Shown in pieces: positions 51,241 to 58,564 of a DNA stretch of 59,532 nt. This stretch comes from a virus. A program made the translations under genes and the position numbers. The notes beneath the pieces were generated by a model. It saw only the letters and a program-made list of their open reading frames with translations, was not told the origin of the DNA and ran no database searches. The stretch's first letter is position 1. Every line of letters starts with the position of its first letter. The stretch is from IMG/VR virus record IMGVR_UViG_3300030098_005108, positions 1-59,532 of that record; one strand, 5' to 3'.

Positions 51241-51698
51241 TTAATATACTTAGTTAATGTATCTCCATCAAAGATAATTTTGTCTTTTTCAGGAGCATAC
51301 GGATAGTCTTTACCTTTCCATTGTTTTGTTTGTAAAGTTTGTATTGGTAGTCTATACAAGAATCTACCTATACCCCATGATACACACGCACGTTTAAATG
51401 CATCTGAGACATGACCTTTATCTTTTTCTACATTAGATTCTGATCCTGTGTCTGATTTCCACACCCACATTCCTTGTATATTTTCGTAACTATTTGTAAC
51501 AAATATTCCTACTTTACAAAATAATAATCCATTCTCTTCATAAAATATACTTTGCCAGTTTTCTGGACCACATACTTCATCTAATAAGTCTTGACAATCT
51601 CTAGCGTCTATATACGCTACACAGGTTGTTTTTCCATACTTGGTGGACTGCACCCTCCACTTATATGGTAATTCTTTTTTTAAATCGTTTAAATTCAT
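51216..51698 (-). CDS. Rad52/Rad22-family single-strand annealing protein (160 aa)
   Basis: 'CVAYIDARDCQDLLDEVCGPENW' (26-48) and 'SDTGSESNVEKDKGHVSDAFKRACVSWGIGRFLYRLP' (82-118) are the two hallmark blocks of Rad52-like (Sak-type) phage annealases. Length is typical. With the exonuclease and SSB-like protein it forms a complete annealing-based recombination set. The start overlaps the HU-like gene by 4 bases. Confidence 0.85.
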   Translation of the reverse strand: MNLNDLKKELPYKWRVQSTKYGKTTCVAYIDARDCQDLLDEVCGPENWQSIFYEENGLLFCKVGIFVTNSYENIQGMWVWKSDTGSESNVEKDKGHVSDAFKRACVSWGIGRFLYRLPIQTLQTKQWKGKDYPYAPEKDKIIFDGDTLTKYINWKIKNNK

Positions 51699-51934
51699 TC
51701 TGATGTTTCTTTTTGTTTTGATTTTTTCATTTTCTTGACTGCTGCTGCAGCTACTACAAATTTTACAAATCTTCTTATCATAACAGGCCTACCTTTAAGC
51801 AATAAAGTAACAGCTAATTCTTTAAATGTTAAAAGCAATACTTGTCTAACAAGTTTTTTGTCAATTCCTAAATCGTAAGCAATCTCACTTATAATTGATT
51901 TTACTTTAGATATGCCCCTTTTTTTCTTGTCCAT
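51695..51934 (-). CDS. HU/IHF-like protein, tentative (79 aa)
   Basis: Lys-rich start (MDKKKRGISKVK), then 'IISEIAYDLGIDKKLVRQVLLLTFKELAVTLLLKGRPVMIRRFVKFVV', which resembles the helical part and the 'G-x-x-v-x-i-R-x-F-g-xF' strand of HU family proteins. crAss-like phages encode IHF/HU-like proteins, which supports the idea. The beta-arm Pro and canonical Gly positions are weak, so the call is tentative. It has the strongest promoter of the replication block. Confidence 0.5.
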   Translation of the reverse strand: MDKKKRGISKVKSIISEIAYDLGIDKKLVRQVLLLTFKELAVTLLLKGRPVMIRRFVKFVVAAAAVKKMKKSKQKETSE

Positions 51935-51940
51935 TTAGGG

Positions 51941-51970
51941 CAAATATACAATTTTAATCTGTATCACCAA
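51941..51970 (-). promoter_or_regulatory. Promoter: TTG - 19 bp - TATATTTG
   Basis: Minus strand TTG (51970-51968) and TATATTTG (51948-51941) are separated by exactly 19 bases, the canonical Bacteroidetes spacing. The ATG of the HU-like gene (51934) follows after 6 bases, giving an essentially leaderless transcript. It lies inside the 3' end of the small membrane-protein gene at 51954-52115. Confidence 0.75.
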
Positions 51971-52115
51971 GTATTTGAACAGCTAAATACATTGGCAGTA
52001 CAATAATTCCTGCTAAAATTAAGGAAAATAAGATAGGCCCTAATATAAAAACTACTGTTCCTATTACTATTGTGGCCATTATAGGGTATTTACCTATTAT
52101 ACTAAACTTCTTCAT
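51954..52115 (-). CDS. Small two-segment membrane protein (53 aa)
   Basis: ATGAAGAAGTTTAGTATA ... GATTAA encodes MKKFSIIGKYPIMATIVIGT and then VVFILGPILFSLILAGIIVL, PMYLAVQILGDTD: a nearly continuous hydrophobic protein with a basic head and acidic tail. The start overlaps the helicase 3' end by 14 bases. It fills an otherwise empty gap, and the frame is clean. Unknown role; perhaps a membrane tether. Confidence 0.55.
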   Translation of the reverse strand: MKKFSIIGKYPIMATIVIGTVVFILGPILFSLILAGIIVLPMYLAVQILGDTD

Positions 52116-53391
52116 AATCTATAAATTTTGTTATTTCACTTTTAAAGCTTAAGGTGACTTCACCAACACCTATATTTCTACCTTTAGCAAATATAATATT
52201 GGCGGTTCCTTTGCTTTCTTTTCCATTATCATTAAATTCTATTCCATAATATTCAGGGCGATATATAAGCATCACTACATCCGCTGCTTGTTCTATCTCT
52301 CCTGACTCTCTAAGATCTGACAATGTTGGTTTACTGTTATTGCGCATACCCACACCCCTATTGAGCTGGCTTAATGCCACTACAGTGATATTCAATTCTT
52401 TAGCTAAGTTTTTTAATGTTCTAGCAACTTTACTAACTTCTTGCTCTCTACTTCCAGCTTTATTTTTAGAACTAACTAGCTGTAAATAATCTATCATAAC
52501 AAGCTTAACGCCTTTATTTTTTACATATTCTTTTATTCTGTGAACTAAATACCCTAAAGATGTTATATTGCCCTCATCTATATGTAATGGTATTTTCTCT
52601 ATATTACCTATAGCTTCGTGTATTTTAGTTAACTCTTCATTGTTTAATGTTCCATTAGTAATATATCTATTGCTTATTTCAGATTCCATAGAGGCAAGCC
52701 TTCTAAGCAGCTGCAAGGAGCTCATTTCGTAAGAAAATATAACTGTTGATGTATCTGTATATTTTGCAGCATTATAGGCAAGAGCAAGCGCAAAGCTTGT
52801 CTTACCCATAGATGATGCGCCTCCTACTATGATGAGATCTGTTTCTTGCCAGCCTCCTGTAAATCTGTCTATAGCTTGAAATCCAGAGGCTATACCTAAC
52901 AGCCCGTCAGTATTCATTCTTTTTTCTATATCTTCTAGAAAATTTTTAATTTGTAAATTAATATCTCCTAATACTTCTGGTTTTCCTATTTGTAATTTAG
53001 ACATTTCAGAACTTAACTTGCCCACAATAAGCTCTAGCTCATCTTGATTGCTAAGTTGATTATGAACATCATGAACTATTCCTGTTAGAGTTCTTTTTTG
53101 AAATTCTTCTGTCAAAACTCCTATGCAGGTTATGGCTTCCATAAAGTCAAAAGCCCTTTCAGTCATTTCTGAAAGAGTTAAGGCTACATTATCTCCTTTT
53201 ATAAGTTTTGATACGCTTAATATGTCTATAGTTTTATTTTTACTTTTTAAATCTATAATAGCGTGATATGTAGATTTATTAAATTCTTGTTCAAATAAAT
53301 TTTCGTGGATTAATTGCGAATATTTATCTATTAATTCTGGCTTAACTATAAGTTTTCCTAGTAATGTTTGTTCTATTTCGTAATTATCCAT
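52102..53391 (-). CDS. dnaB: DnaB-type replicative helicase (429 aa)
   Basis: N-terminal helical domain (1-100: 'EIEQTLLGKLIVKPELIDKY'), linker, then the RecA-like core: 'IDRFTGGWQETDLIIVGGASSMGKTS' (Walker A 190-198), 'LVMIDYLQLVSS' (Walker B about 297-303), 'ITVVALSQLNRGVGMR' and 'LSDLRESGEIEQAADVVMLIYRPEYY' (358-382). Length is near the usual 440-470. It unwinds the phage DNA at the fork. It is preceded by a TATATTTG box at 53410 and followed by a short membrane protein gene. Confidence 0.9.
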   Translation of the reverse strand: MDNYEIEQTLLGKLIVKPELIDKYSQLIHENLFEQEFNKSTYHAIIDLKSKNKTIDILSVSKLIKGDNVALTLSEMTERAFDFMEAITCIGVLTEEFQKRTLTGIVHDVHNQLSNQDELELIVGKLSSEMSKLQIGKPEVLGDINLQIKNFLEDIEKRMNTDGLLGIASGFQAIDRFTGGWQETDLIIVGGASSMGKTSFALALAYNAAKYTDTSTVIFSYEMSSLQLLRRLASMESEISNRYITNGTLNNEELTKIHEAIGNIEKIPLHIDEGNITSLGYLVHRIKEYVKNKGVKLVMIDYLQLVSSKNKAGSREQEVSKVARTLKNLAKELNITVVALSQLNRGVGMRNNSKPTLSDLRESGEIEQAADVVMLIYRPEYYGIEFNDNGKESKGTANIIFAKGRNIGVGEVTLSFKSEITKFIDYEEV

Positions 53392-53409
53392 AATTTTTAT
53401 TTAAGCTAA

Positions 53410-53417
53410 CAAATATA
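53410..53417 (-). promoter_or_regulatory. Bacteroidetes-type -7 box TATATTTG
   Basis: Minus strand TATATTTG just downstream of the zinc-ribbon gene's stop, with 18 bases to the helicase ATG. No -33 TTG at 19-21 bases. It probably adds a second start for the helicase unit. Confidence 0.5.
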
Positions 53418-53420
53418 TAA

Positions 53421-53672
53421 CTATTCTCCATACTTACGCCTAGCGTCTGCTCTTTCTTCAAGATAATTTTCTCGCATTCTAGCGTCATATTCTCTAGAAT
53501 CCTCTAGAGTATCAGTCCAATTGCCACATTGATTACAAATATATCCTGTGGCTTCTGTATGTTCTTTACACGCTGGACATATATCTGAGTTTGCATACAT
53601 TTCTACTGTGCAACAATCTGATATCCAGCTGTCTTCATAGCTGCTTCCGCAACAATTAGTAACTTCATTCAT
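53421..53672 (-). CDS. Zinc-ribbon protein (83 aa)
   Basis: Eleven Cys: 'NCCGSSYEDSWISDCCTVEM' near the start and 'DICPACKEHTEATGYICNQCGNW' with two CxxC pairs (about residues 32-52), the mark of a rubredoxin-like zinc ribbon. The tail is charged and helical (DARMRENYLEERADARRKYGE). The start is coupled to the 53-codon gene upstream (ATGA). Likely DNA-, RNA- or protein-binding; no named family. Confidence 0.65.
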   Translation of the reverse strand: MNEVTNCCGSSYEDSWISDCCTVEMYANSDICPACKEHTEATGYICNQCGNWTDTLEDSREYDARMRENYLEERADARRKYGE

Positions 53673-53830
53673 TTTATTATTATTTCATGTTTGGTTAGCA
53701 TCCATTGACAATTAGAGGGGCGGTGGCCCATATTTTTTAATAAATCATCTACTTCAACATCTGTAATTCTATTTTCTATTGTATAAATATATGTTATATC
53801 TTTATAAAAATCTAATACTATTAATTTCAT
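53669..53830 (-). CDS. Small hypothetical protein (53 aa)
   Basis: ATGAAATTAATAGTATTA ... AAATGA encodes MKLIVLDFYKDITYIYTIEN followed by RITDVEVDDLLKNMGHRPSN and CQWMLTKHEIIIK, a compact alpha/beta protein. Its stop overlaps the zinc-ribbon start (ATGA). It is the first gene after the terminator and CTACTTA box at 53856. No family. Confidence 0.6.
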   Translation of the reverse strand: MKLIVLDFYKDITYIYTIENRITDVEVDDLLKNMGHRPSNCQWMLTKHEIIIK

Positions 53831-53840
53831 AATTTATTTT

Positions 53841-53858
53841 TTGATTATTATTAAGTAG
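53841..53858 (-). repeat. Post-terminator box, copy 4 (CTACTTAATAATAA)
   Basis: Directly after the T-run of the terminator at 53863-53880 the minus strand reads CTACTTAATAATAATCAA. It shares the CWACTTA...AATAA pattern with copies at 59372, 59265 and 58565, each also directly after a terminator. It lies 11 bases before the next gene's ATG. Candidate phage promoter or processing element. Confidence 0.55.
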
Positions 53859-53880
53859 AAAAAGGGGGCCTTAGCCCCCT
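53859..53880 (-). terminator. Rho-independent terminator after DUF932 gene
   Basis: Minus strand AGGGGGC TAAG GCCCCCT followed by TTTTT, a 7-bp stem with a 4-base loop. It ends 9 bases after the stop at 53889. Strong, and followed at once by the CTACTTA box. Confidence 0.8.
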
Positions 53881-53888
53881 CGCTTCTA

Positions 53889-54746
53889 TTAGTATGCTTT
53901 CAAAAACTTAAAAGCTTTTTCATTCATTTTTCCACAAGCGCCTGTTAATATAGATTCTTGTTGTCCATACTCTCTATTAGGAGATGACTTTTCATGTGTA
54001 GTATATTTTGTTACACCATTAAATACACCCCATTTAGTATGTGATATTCTGTTAGTTTCCATATATATACAGGCACTAAGGTCACGTACCATGTTTGCTT
54101 TTCTAGTAGATATTGGCAACTTATCTGTATTAGCCAAATAATCAACCAAGTCATTTACTAAAGATGGTGTAGCTGACTGATTGCTAAACATTTGCAAATC
54201 AGCAATTTTATTTTCTTGATCTACAAAATTTAATATACTAGGCAGTTGTTTAACCTTATCTTGTATAGATTTTGTATGTTTATATCCAGAAAATGCATTA
54301 CCTGATAGCCATGCAAATTGATTTTGACAGAATACTACTTTATTCATAAAACCAAATTTTAATGATGTAGTACCATCATGGCCATTTATAGCATATATAT
54401 ATTGTTCGGTTTCTTGATCACCTATGTTAATAATATTATTTGGTTTTTTCATTTGAACAACTACTTTTCTGCCGCCATTAAATGGTATTGCTTTTACAAT
54501 CTCTAAATCATTTTCACCAGCAATCTCTTGCATAGTTTCTATAATTGTATGATTTTGTGTAGGCTCGTAACTATCTGATACTGTAGTGAATACTTCACCC
54601 GTATCTTCTCTTACTATACCATAGTATGGCGTATGATGTAATCCATTGTTTGCTTCAGGCGTACATTTACCCGCATACATTAATGGTTTTTTAATTACAT
54701 TCCAGTTAAGGTCATTTTGTTCTAAAATTTGTTGTGTATTAAGCAT
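53889..54746 (-). CDS. DUF932 (phage/plasmid-like) protein (285 aa)
   Basis: 'LMYAGKCTPEANNGLHHTPYYGIVREDTGEVFTTVSDSYEPTQNHTIIETMQEIAG' and 'YIYAINGHDGTTSLKFGFMNKVVFCQNQF' match the DUF932/TIGR03299 pattern found on plasmids and phages; role poorly defined, often near DNA metabolism genes. Length is typical. Last gene of the early operon; a strong terminator follows. Confidence 0.7.
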   Translation of the reverse strand: MLNTQQILEQNDLNWNVIKKPLMYAGKCTPEANNGLHHTPYYGIVREDTGEVFTTVSDSYEPTQNHTIIETMQEIAGENDLEIVKAIPFNGGRKVVVQMKKPNNIINIGDQETEQYIYAINGHDGTTSLKFGFMNKVVFCQNQFAWLSGNAFSGYKHTKSIQDKVKQLPSILNFVDQENKIADLQMFSNQSATPSLVNDLVDYLANTDKLPISTRKANMVRDLSACIYMETNRISHTKWGVFNGVTKYTTHEKSSPNREYGQQESILTGACGKMNEKAFKFLKAY

Positions 54747-55194
54747 AGTCTAATTCTAATTTAGTTAATAATTCTTCTGGAGTACCATTAAATATAACTT
54801 TTTCTGCCCATACATCATAAGCACGAATATAGATACTTCCTTTTCCTTTTGTGTAAATAGTATAAGTAAATTCTTCACCACAATCTTTAGAATCAGGATG
54901 ATGTATGTATATATTGCCTGGACTATCTTTAAAGTGTGCAATTAATTGTGCAGCAAGACACCCCATTCCATTAGCAACTCTTATTTTATCATCTCTTAAT
55001 CCTAAGCCATTAACAATTTTAAAGTCTTCTAAGAAATGAGCTAAATCGTGTCCATGTCCAGACATATAGCCATCATACTGACGATACATACAAAGTATGT
55101 TTTCTGTTGTTTTATGTACTTCATTATTATTTTCTTCATCGGCTACTGCAGTTTCCCATGATTCTTCTATATAAGTTAAACTTCTTGTTCCCAT
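54739..55194 (-). CDS. Conserved 'MGTRSLT' family protein (151 aa)
   Basis: Start 'MGTRSLTYIEE' then 'CMYRQYDGYMSGHGHDLAHFLEDFKIVNGLG' and 'GMGCLAAQLIAHFKD': the pattern of a widespread small protein family of bacteria and phages (MGTR-x-L-T ... YrQ-DGY-x-gHG). Function unknown. Overlaps the DUF932 gene by 8 bases, so the two are coupled. Confidence 0.65.
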   Translation of the reverse strand: MGTRSLTYIEESWETAVADEENNNEVHKTTENILCMYRQYDGYMSGHGHDLAHFLEDFKIVNGLGLRDDKIRVANGMGCLAAQLIAHFKDSPGNIYIHHPDSKDCGEEFTYTIYTKGKGSIYIRAYDVWAEKVIFNGTPEELLTKLELDYA

Positions 55195-55205
55195 AATTAT
55201 TTATT

Positions 55206-55415
55206 TTATTTTGTTAATTCTGATATTTCCCAATCTTCATTACTAATTTCCATTTGTTCTAATTCTTTTTCGGCTACTAAATCCCATATACCTTGATCGC
55301 CTTCAAGTATTTTATTATTAATTATATCCATATGTTTTCTACCGTCATCTGGAAATTTTAATGTAATATATGTGGTATATGTTCTATTTATTACCACTTG
55401 ATATTCTTTATGCAT
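55206..55415 (-). CDS. Small early protein (69 aa)
   Basis: 'HKEYQVVINRTYTTYITLKFPDDGRKHMDIINNKILEGDQGIWDLVAEKELEQMEISNEDW': a small alpha/beta fold, acidic. Overlaps the 34-codon gene at its start by 8 bases. No recognised family; one of the dense early genes. Confidence 0.55.
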   Translation of the reverse strand: MHKEYQVVINRTYTTYITLKFPDDGRKHMDIINNKILEGDQGIWDLVAEKELEQMEISNEDWEISELTK

Positions 55416-55512
55416 TGTCTTTTATTAATTTAGTTAATAATTTTACTAATTTTTCCATAGCTACAGCTACTCGTTTTATATCATTGTGTAATTCTTTTTC
55501 AGCTTTTGTCAT
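55408..55512 (-). CDS. Very short helical protein (34 aa)
   Basis: ATGACAAAAGCTGAAAAA ... GCATAA encodes MTKAEKELHNDIKRVAVAME and then KLVKLLTKLIKDNA, one amphipathic helix. It overlaps both neighbours (14 and 8 bases), the coupling style of the rest of the operon. No family. Confidence 0.5.
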   Translation of the reverse strand: MTKAEKELHNDIKRVAVAMEKLVKLLTKLIKDNA

Positions 55513-55813
55513 AATATTCTTTTTTTTGCACTGGCGTCATTTTCTTTTTACTTTTACTAGCAACTACAAGTTTAGTATTACTATATTTTAATAGATATAT
55601 CATTTCTTTACACAATTCTTTTAGTTCATAATAAATTTTTTCTTGATCAGGGCTGTCATAAGTTATAGCTATTTCATAAGAAAGATCCCAAAATCCTTCA
55701 TCGTGGCTTTCATCTCCATAATCCATATCAAACCAGCCTGATTCATATTTTTGTACTATATCTAGGTTTTTTAATATTTCAGCACGTAAATTATATTTTT
55801 TCACTATATTCAT
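55499..55813 (-). CDS. Early hypothetical protein (104 aa)
   Basis: Acidic, aromatic: 'GWFDMDYGDESHDEGFWDLSYEIAITYDSPDQEKIYYELKELCKEMIYLL', then a basic end (ASKSKKKMTPVQKKEYYDKS). No recognised family. The start overlaps the upstream gene by 23 bases. Confidence 0.55.
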   Translation of the reverse strand: MNIVKKYNLRAEILKNLDIVQKYESGWFDMDYGDESHDEGFWDLSYEIAITYDSPDQEKIYYELKELCKEMIYLLKYSNTKLVVASKSKKKMTPVQKKEYYDKS

Positions 55814-56051
55814 AATAATAATTTTTAATTCTTTCTATTATATCTCTACCATTTTGTGTATGAAAACCATAGCTATGTGTATATAACACAGGTATTGGTT
55901 TGTTTTCTACTAATAAATGAAACAAGTCCCACTCATTGTTATAGTCCATATCTTGTTGTGTTTGATTTATAGCTTCTGCCATAGCATAAGCATTATGTTT
56001 ACATACACCATATTCATTAGTTAAGTAATTAGTTATTTCTGTTGCCGTCAT
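55791..56051 (-). CDS. Early hypothetical protein (86 aa)
   Basis: Helical N-terminus ('TATEITNYLTNEYGVCKHNAYAMAEAINQTQQDM') and a 'HSYGFHTQNGRDIIERI' stretch near the end. No recognised family. Overlaps its upstream neighbour by 4 bases (ATGA). Confidence 0.55.
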   Translation of the reverse strand: MTATEITNYLTNEYGVCKHNAYAMAEAINQTQQDMDYNNEWDLFHLLVENKPIPVLYTHSYGFHTQNGRDIIERIKNYYYEYSEKI

Positions 56052-56311
56052 AAGTCTAATTTTATTTGATTTTTACTAGGTTGCCATTGATAATAATAAA
56101 GAGTATATGTTTTATCTCTACCAAATTTATCTGGAAACATTTGTTCTCCAAGTAATGGGGTGTCTTGATCTATTATCATTTTCTTATCGCTATATCTAAC
56201 AAGTATTTTTTCATTAGTATACTTATAGGGCAGGGCAACAAGATCAAACCCAGAGTGTCTAGGATTAACCTTGTAGCCCGCTATAAGTTTCTTTAAGAGA
56301 TATGACTTCAT
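56048..56311 (-). CDS. Early hypothetical protein (87 aa)
   Basis: Beta-rich, basic: 'KSYLLKKLIAGYKVNPRHSGFDLVALPYKYTNEKILVRYSDKK', then 'YTLYYYQWQPSKNQIKLDL'. No recognised family. Coupled by ATGA overlaps on both sides. Confidence 0.55.
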   Translation of the reverse strand: MKSYLLKKLIAGYKVNPRHSGFDLVALPYKYTNEKILVRYSDKKMIIDQDTPLLGEQMFPDKFGRDKTYTLYYYQWQPSKNQIKLDL

Positions 56312-56568
56312 ATCACTGGTATTGTGCCTAGCTCTTCAAAAGAAGTAAGCATAGCGCCACCGTCATTACCTTCATCATCCATTTGAGGGGTTATAATAGA
56401 CCCGTCTTCTAAATGTATTGTTATAGGGCGTTTATGCCACATAAAATCTTTTAGCATATCTTGAGGCAAATATTCCACTTTAACTATTTTTTTACCAATT
56501 AAATATTTAGCCGCTAAATCTGTCCAGTATTGTTCTACTGATTTTCCATCAATTGTTATTTCAGTCAT
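56308..56568 (-). CDS. Early hypothetical protein (86 aa)
   Basis: 'EQYWTDLAAKYLIGKKIVKVEYLPQDMLKDFMWHKRPITIHLEDGSIITPQMDDEGNDGGAML': a small beta domain with an acidic Gly-rich loop. Proteins of this look ('L-x-G-x-x-I-x-x-V-x-Y ... i-i-L-x-dG') are frequent in phage early operons. No function known. ATGA coupling both sides. Confidence 0.55.
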   Translation of the reverse strand: MTEITIDGKSVEQYWTDLAAKYLIGKKIVKVEYLPQDMLKDFMWHKRPITIHLEDGSIITPQMDDEGNDGGAMLTSFEELGTIPVI

Positions 56569-56813
56569 TTTATTTTACTTTTATATGTTCTTGTATTCTT
56601 TTGATTATCAACGTGTTGTACGGTTTTTAATGTCCATAATGCTGTTTCTTTTTTAACAGTATTATAACATTCTTGTATCAACTCTTCTCTTTGCTTTTCA
56701 ATAGATCTTGTAGGATCTACTGTAATACTTTGACCATAATTAATTTTAATAGCTTCAAAATTACCTATATTAATAGTTTTGCTAACATTAAATGATATTG
56801 TATTAGTTTCCAT
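56565..56813 (-). CDS. Early hypothetical protein (82 aa)
   Basis: 'ISFNVSKTINIGNFEAIKINYGQSITVDPTRSIEKQREELIQECYNTVKKE': beta start followed by a helix, then a basic tail. No recognised family; within the early operon. Confidence 0.55.
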   Translation of the reverse strand: METNTISFNVSKTINIGNFEAIKINYGQSITVDPTRSIEKQREELIQECYNTVKKETALWTLKTVQHVDNQKNTRTYKSKIK

Positions 56814-56815
56814 AA

Positions 56816-57064
56816 TTATTTATTTATAAAACTTTTGCTACGATTATACATTTCTTCTGTTTTTTTTCTTAAATATTTTACATCAAGAAAATAATTGTAT
56901 TTACCTAAGAATTTGTCATCAAATTTACTTAGAGTGTCTTTTAATTTATTTATAGTTTTAGGAACTTCTCTTTTAAGTTTAGATTGTTTTAAGCTATCAC
57001 TTATATATTCTTTCCATTCACCATATGATTTTGTAAGGTTTTCTCCTATTTTATTTACTTTCAT
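56816..57064 (-). CDS. Early basic helical protein (82 aa)
   Basis: 'KVNKIGENLTKSYGEWKEYISDSLKQSKLKREVPKTINKLKDTLSKFDDKFLGKYNYFLDVKYLRKKTEEMYNRSKSF': Lys-rich, mostly helical, no membrane span or known motif. The opposite-strand frame here is a shadow. Confidence 0.5.
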   Translation of the reverse strand: MKVNKIGENLTKSYGEWKEYISDSLKQSKLKREVPKTINKLKDTLSKFDDKFLGKYNYFLDVKYLRKKTEEMYNRSKSFINK

Positions 57065-57075
57065 TTTATTTAATT

Positions 57076-57300
57076 TTAATCAGTTGTACATACAATATCG
57101 TATCCCCATTCTTTTAAAGAATTGATGTCAGTTTCTAAATGGTTTATTAAAAATGATATAAACTCCTCAACATCATATATTCTTTTTTCAGGCATATTTT
57201 TATCTATATAATAACTTATATCGTAATTAAGGAATGTGTTTTCTTTTTCACAAATTTCCTCATCTACTCTAATTTTAAGTGTTATTTCTTTTTCTATCAT
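57076..57300 (-). CDS. Early acidic protein (74 aa)
   Basis: Small alpha/beta, acidic: 'EKEITLKIRVDEEICEKENTFLNYDISYYIDKNMPEKRIYDVEEFISFLINHLETDI'. The start overlaps the Api92-like gene's end by 4 bases. No recognised family. Confidence 0.55.
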   Translation of the reverse strand: MIEKEITLKIRVDEEICEKENTFLNYDISYYIDKNMPEKRIYDVEEFISFLINHLETDINSLKEWGYDIVCTTD

Positions 57301-57845
57301 TTTATTTTAATTTTAGCAGGCTTAATATCAGCCACATTCATAGTTATTGTTTCTGTTTCTTCTTCACATATAAGGCATTTAGCTTCTCCATGGAAATCAT
57401 CTTCGTCAAATGATACTTCTCCTTCACAGCATTCTGATGCTTGATCTAAGTCCCAATGATTATCTTCAAATACTCTTTCGTGTTGAGCGAATAATTTACC
57501 GCCAAAGCACATACCTGGCTCTTCGTATTCTAATGTAAAGCATAAATCAGGAAAGTTTTTCATAATATTTTCTATCCAATCTATAGGAGGGCTCCAAGCT
57601 GTTTCAAATGATACAGCAAAGTAATCTATATCATTGTGATTTATACAGGCTTCACAAGCGTCCCATTTGGTTCCCCAATTTTCTATGCTCCAATTGTACC
57701 AATCTTTACGATCACCACGTGGCAGAGTACCTTCAAATGAAAACTCATCATTTTCTTTAATATTTATTGTTGATTTTTCTACGAATTCTCGTAGTTGTAT
57801 TTCATCACCTGATACTTCTAAGTGATTCCAGCACCAATTTGGCAT
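57297..57845 (-). CDS. Api92/YubB-like (DUF1281) ferredoxin-fold protein (182 aa)
   Basis: 'MPNWCWNHLEVSGDEIQLREFVE', 'NWGTKWDACEACINHNDIDYFAVSFETAWSPPIDWIENIMKNFPDLCFTLEYEEPGMCFGG': the strongly conserved core of Api92/YubB-like phage and plasmid proteins. The C-terminal 60 residues add a Cys-containing segment (SECCEGEVSFDEDDFHGEAKCLICEEE) that could bind zinc. Function of the family is unknown. First gene of the dense early operon. Confidence 0.75.
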   Translation of the reverse strand: MPNWCWNHLEVSGDEIQLREFVEKSTINIKENDEFSFEGTLPRGDRKDWYNWSIENWGTKWDACEACINHNDIDYFAVSFETAWSPPIDWIENIMKNFPDLCFTLEYEEPGMCFGGKLFAQHERVFEDNHWDLDQASECCEGEVSFDEDDFHGEAKCLICEEETETITMNVADIKPAKIKIK

Positions 57846-57867
57846 AATTATTTGTTTTTAGTTAATA

Positions 57868-57893
57868 AAAAAAAGAAAGAGGGAGGCTGTCCC
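57868..57893 (-). terminator. Weak hairpin with long T-run
   Basis: Minus strand GGGA-cagcc-TCCC (57893-57881) followed by CTCTTTCTTTTTTTT. The stem is only 4 bp, but the T-rich tract is long. It precedes the Api92-like gene by about 20 bases and may end transcripts read through from the right. Confidence 0.4.
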
Positions 57894-58045
57894 ATTTGTT
57901 AATTGTAAATTAATTTTTCAATATTAATATTCAATTTATTGTTGTTTGTCAATATTACAGCCCATAATCTTTACAAAGTATAACCGCTGAGTTAATAATT
58001 AATAATGATTATAACCCTCTTTCTTAGCCTATTTGTAAAAAGGAA
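57894..58045. other. AT-rich gene-free stretch
   Basis: No ORF of supportable length on either strand. It contains the palindrome AATATTAATATT (57919-57930) within a run of TTGTTGTT and CAATATTA motifs, and a minus-strand TATACTTTG that is one base off the -7 consensus spacing. It could hold a promoter or a replication-related site, but nothing decides this. Confidence 0.35.
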
Positions 58046-58105
58046 GGGAGTAGTAATAACCGCTACGCGTTAGTTATCATTCCGTGGCCACACGCACCTA
58101 CTCCC
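58037..58105 (-). ncRNA. Structured RNA candidate C with terminator
   Basis: Minus strand GGGAGTAG (58105-58098) pairs with CTACTCCC (58053-58046) across 44 bases, followed by TTCC and TTTTT. The interior holds the palindrome GTGGCCAC and an ACGCGT-centred hairpin. No convincing ORF. The decanucleotide AATCACGAAC, also in RNA B, lies upstream (58153-58144). Closing-stem-plus-44-nt-interior is the same geometry as RNA A. Confidence 0.5.
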
Positions 58106-58163
58106 AACCTGTTTAAGTATAGTAATCAGCTACCATATGCGTGGTTCGTGATTTACACCTATA

Positions 58164-58547
58164 TTATATTTGAGATGCTAACTCTCTAATCTGTTGAGGA
58201 TTAAGCTTGTTAGCTATTGTATTTGTTTTGAATCTGTTTCTATGCTTAGTAAAAGCATTAACTATTTTATAATATCTTTTAATAAACTTTCTTCTAGCTG
58301 ATTTGTAGTCATTATTACTCCAGCTAACTCTTTTCATAAGTTCATTATATGTGGGCAATACTCTAGTATCTCCATTGAGATATGTTATTGTAAGTTTTGC
58401 TTTGTTAACGTGCTTGATTATCCAATCAGCATTGTTTTTTCTAAATGATTGATGCGCAATATCATATTGTGATATCTTTCTTTTATCAAGTAGTTTTTTT
58501 AAATCCCTCATATATTCTGATGAGATTTCATAGATTTCTTTTTTCAT
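58164..58547 (-). CDS. Early basic helical protein (127 aa)
   Basis: Helical and very basic: 'ISSEYMRDLKKLLDKRKISQYDIAHQSFRKNNADWIIKHVNKAKLTITYLNGDTRVLPTYNELMKRVSWSNNDYKSARRKFIKRYYKIVNAF'. No recognised family. The stretch 'KISQYDIAHQSF' resembles a short HTH-like turn, but the rest does not fit. It follows a terminator and the CTACTTA box. Confidence 0.55.
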   Translation of the reverse strand: MKKEIYEISSEYMRDLKKLLDKRKISQYDIAHQSFRKNNADWIIKHVNKAKLTITYLNGDTRVLPTYNELMKRVSWSNNDYKSARRKFIKRYYKIVNAFTKHRNRFKTNTIANKLNPQQIRELASQI

Positions 58548-58564
58548 AGTAAAAGTATTTAGTT

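Noticed and set aside
57900-58020. AT-rich palindromic stretch as a replication origin
   Set aside because: No iterons or DnaA-box-like series could be made out; AT richness alone is not evidence here.
58165-58172. TATATTTG on the plus strand as a promoter
   Set aside because: It lies in the 3' end of a leftward gene and no rightward gene follows; likely chance in AT-rich DNA.
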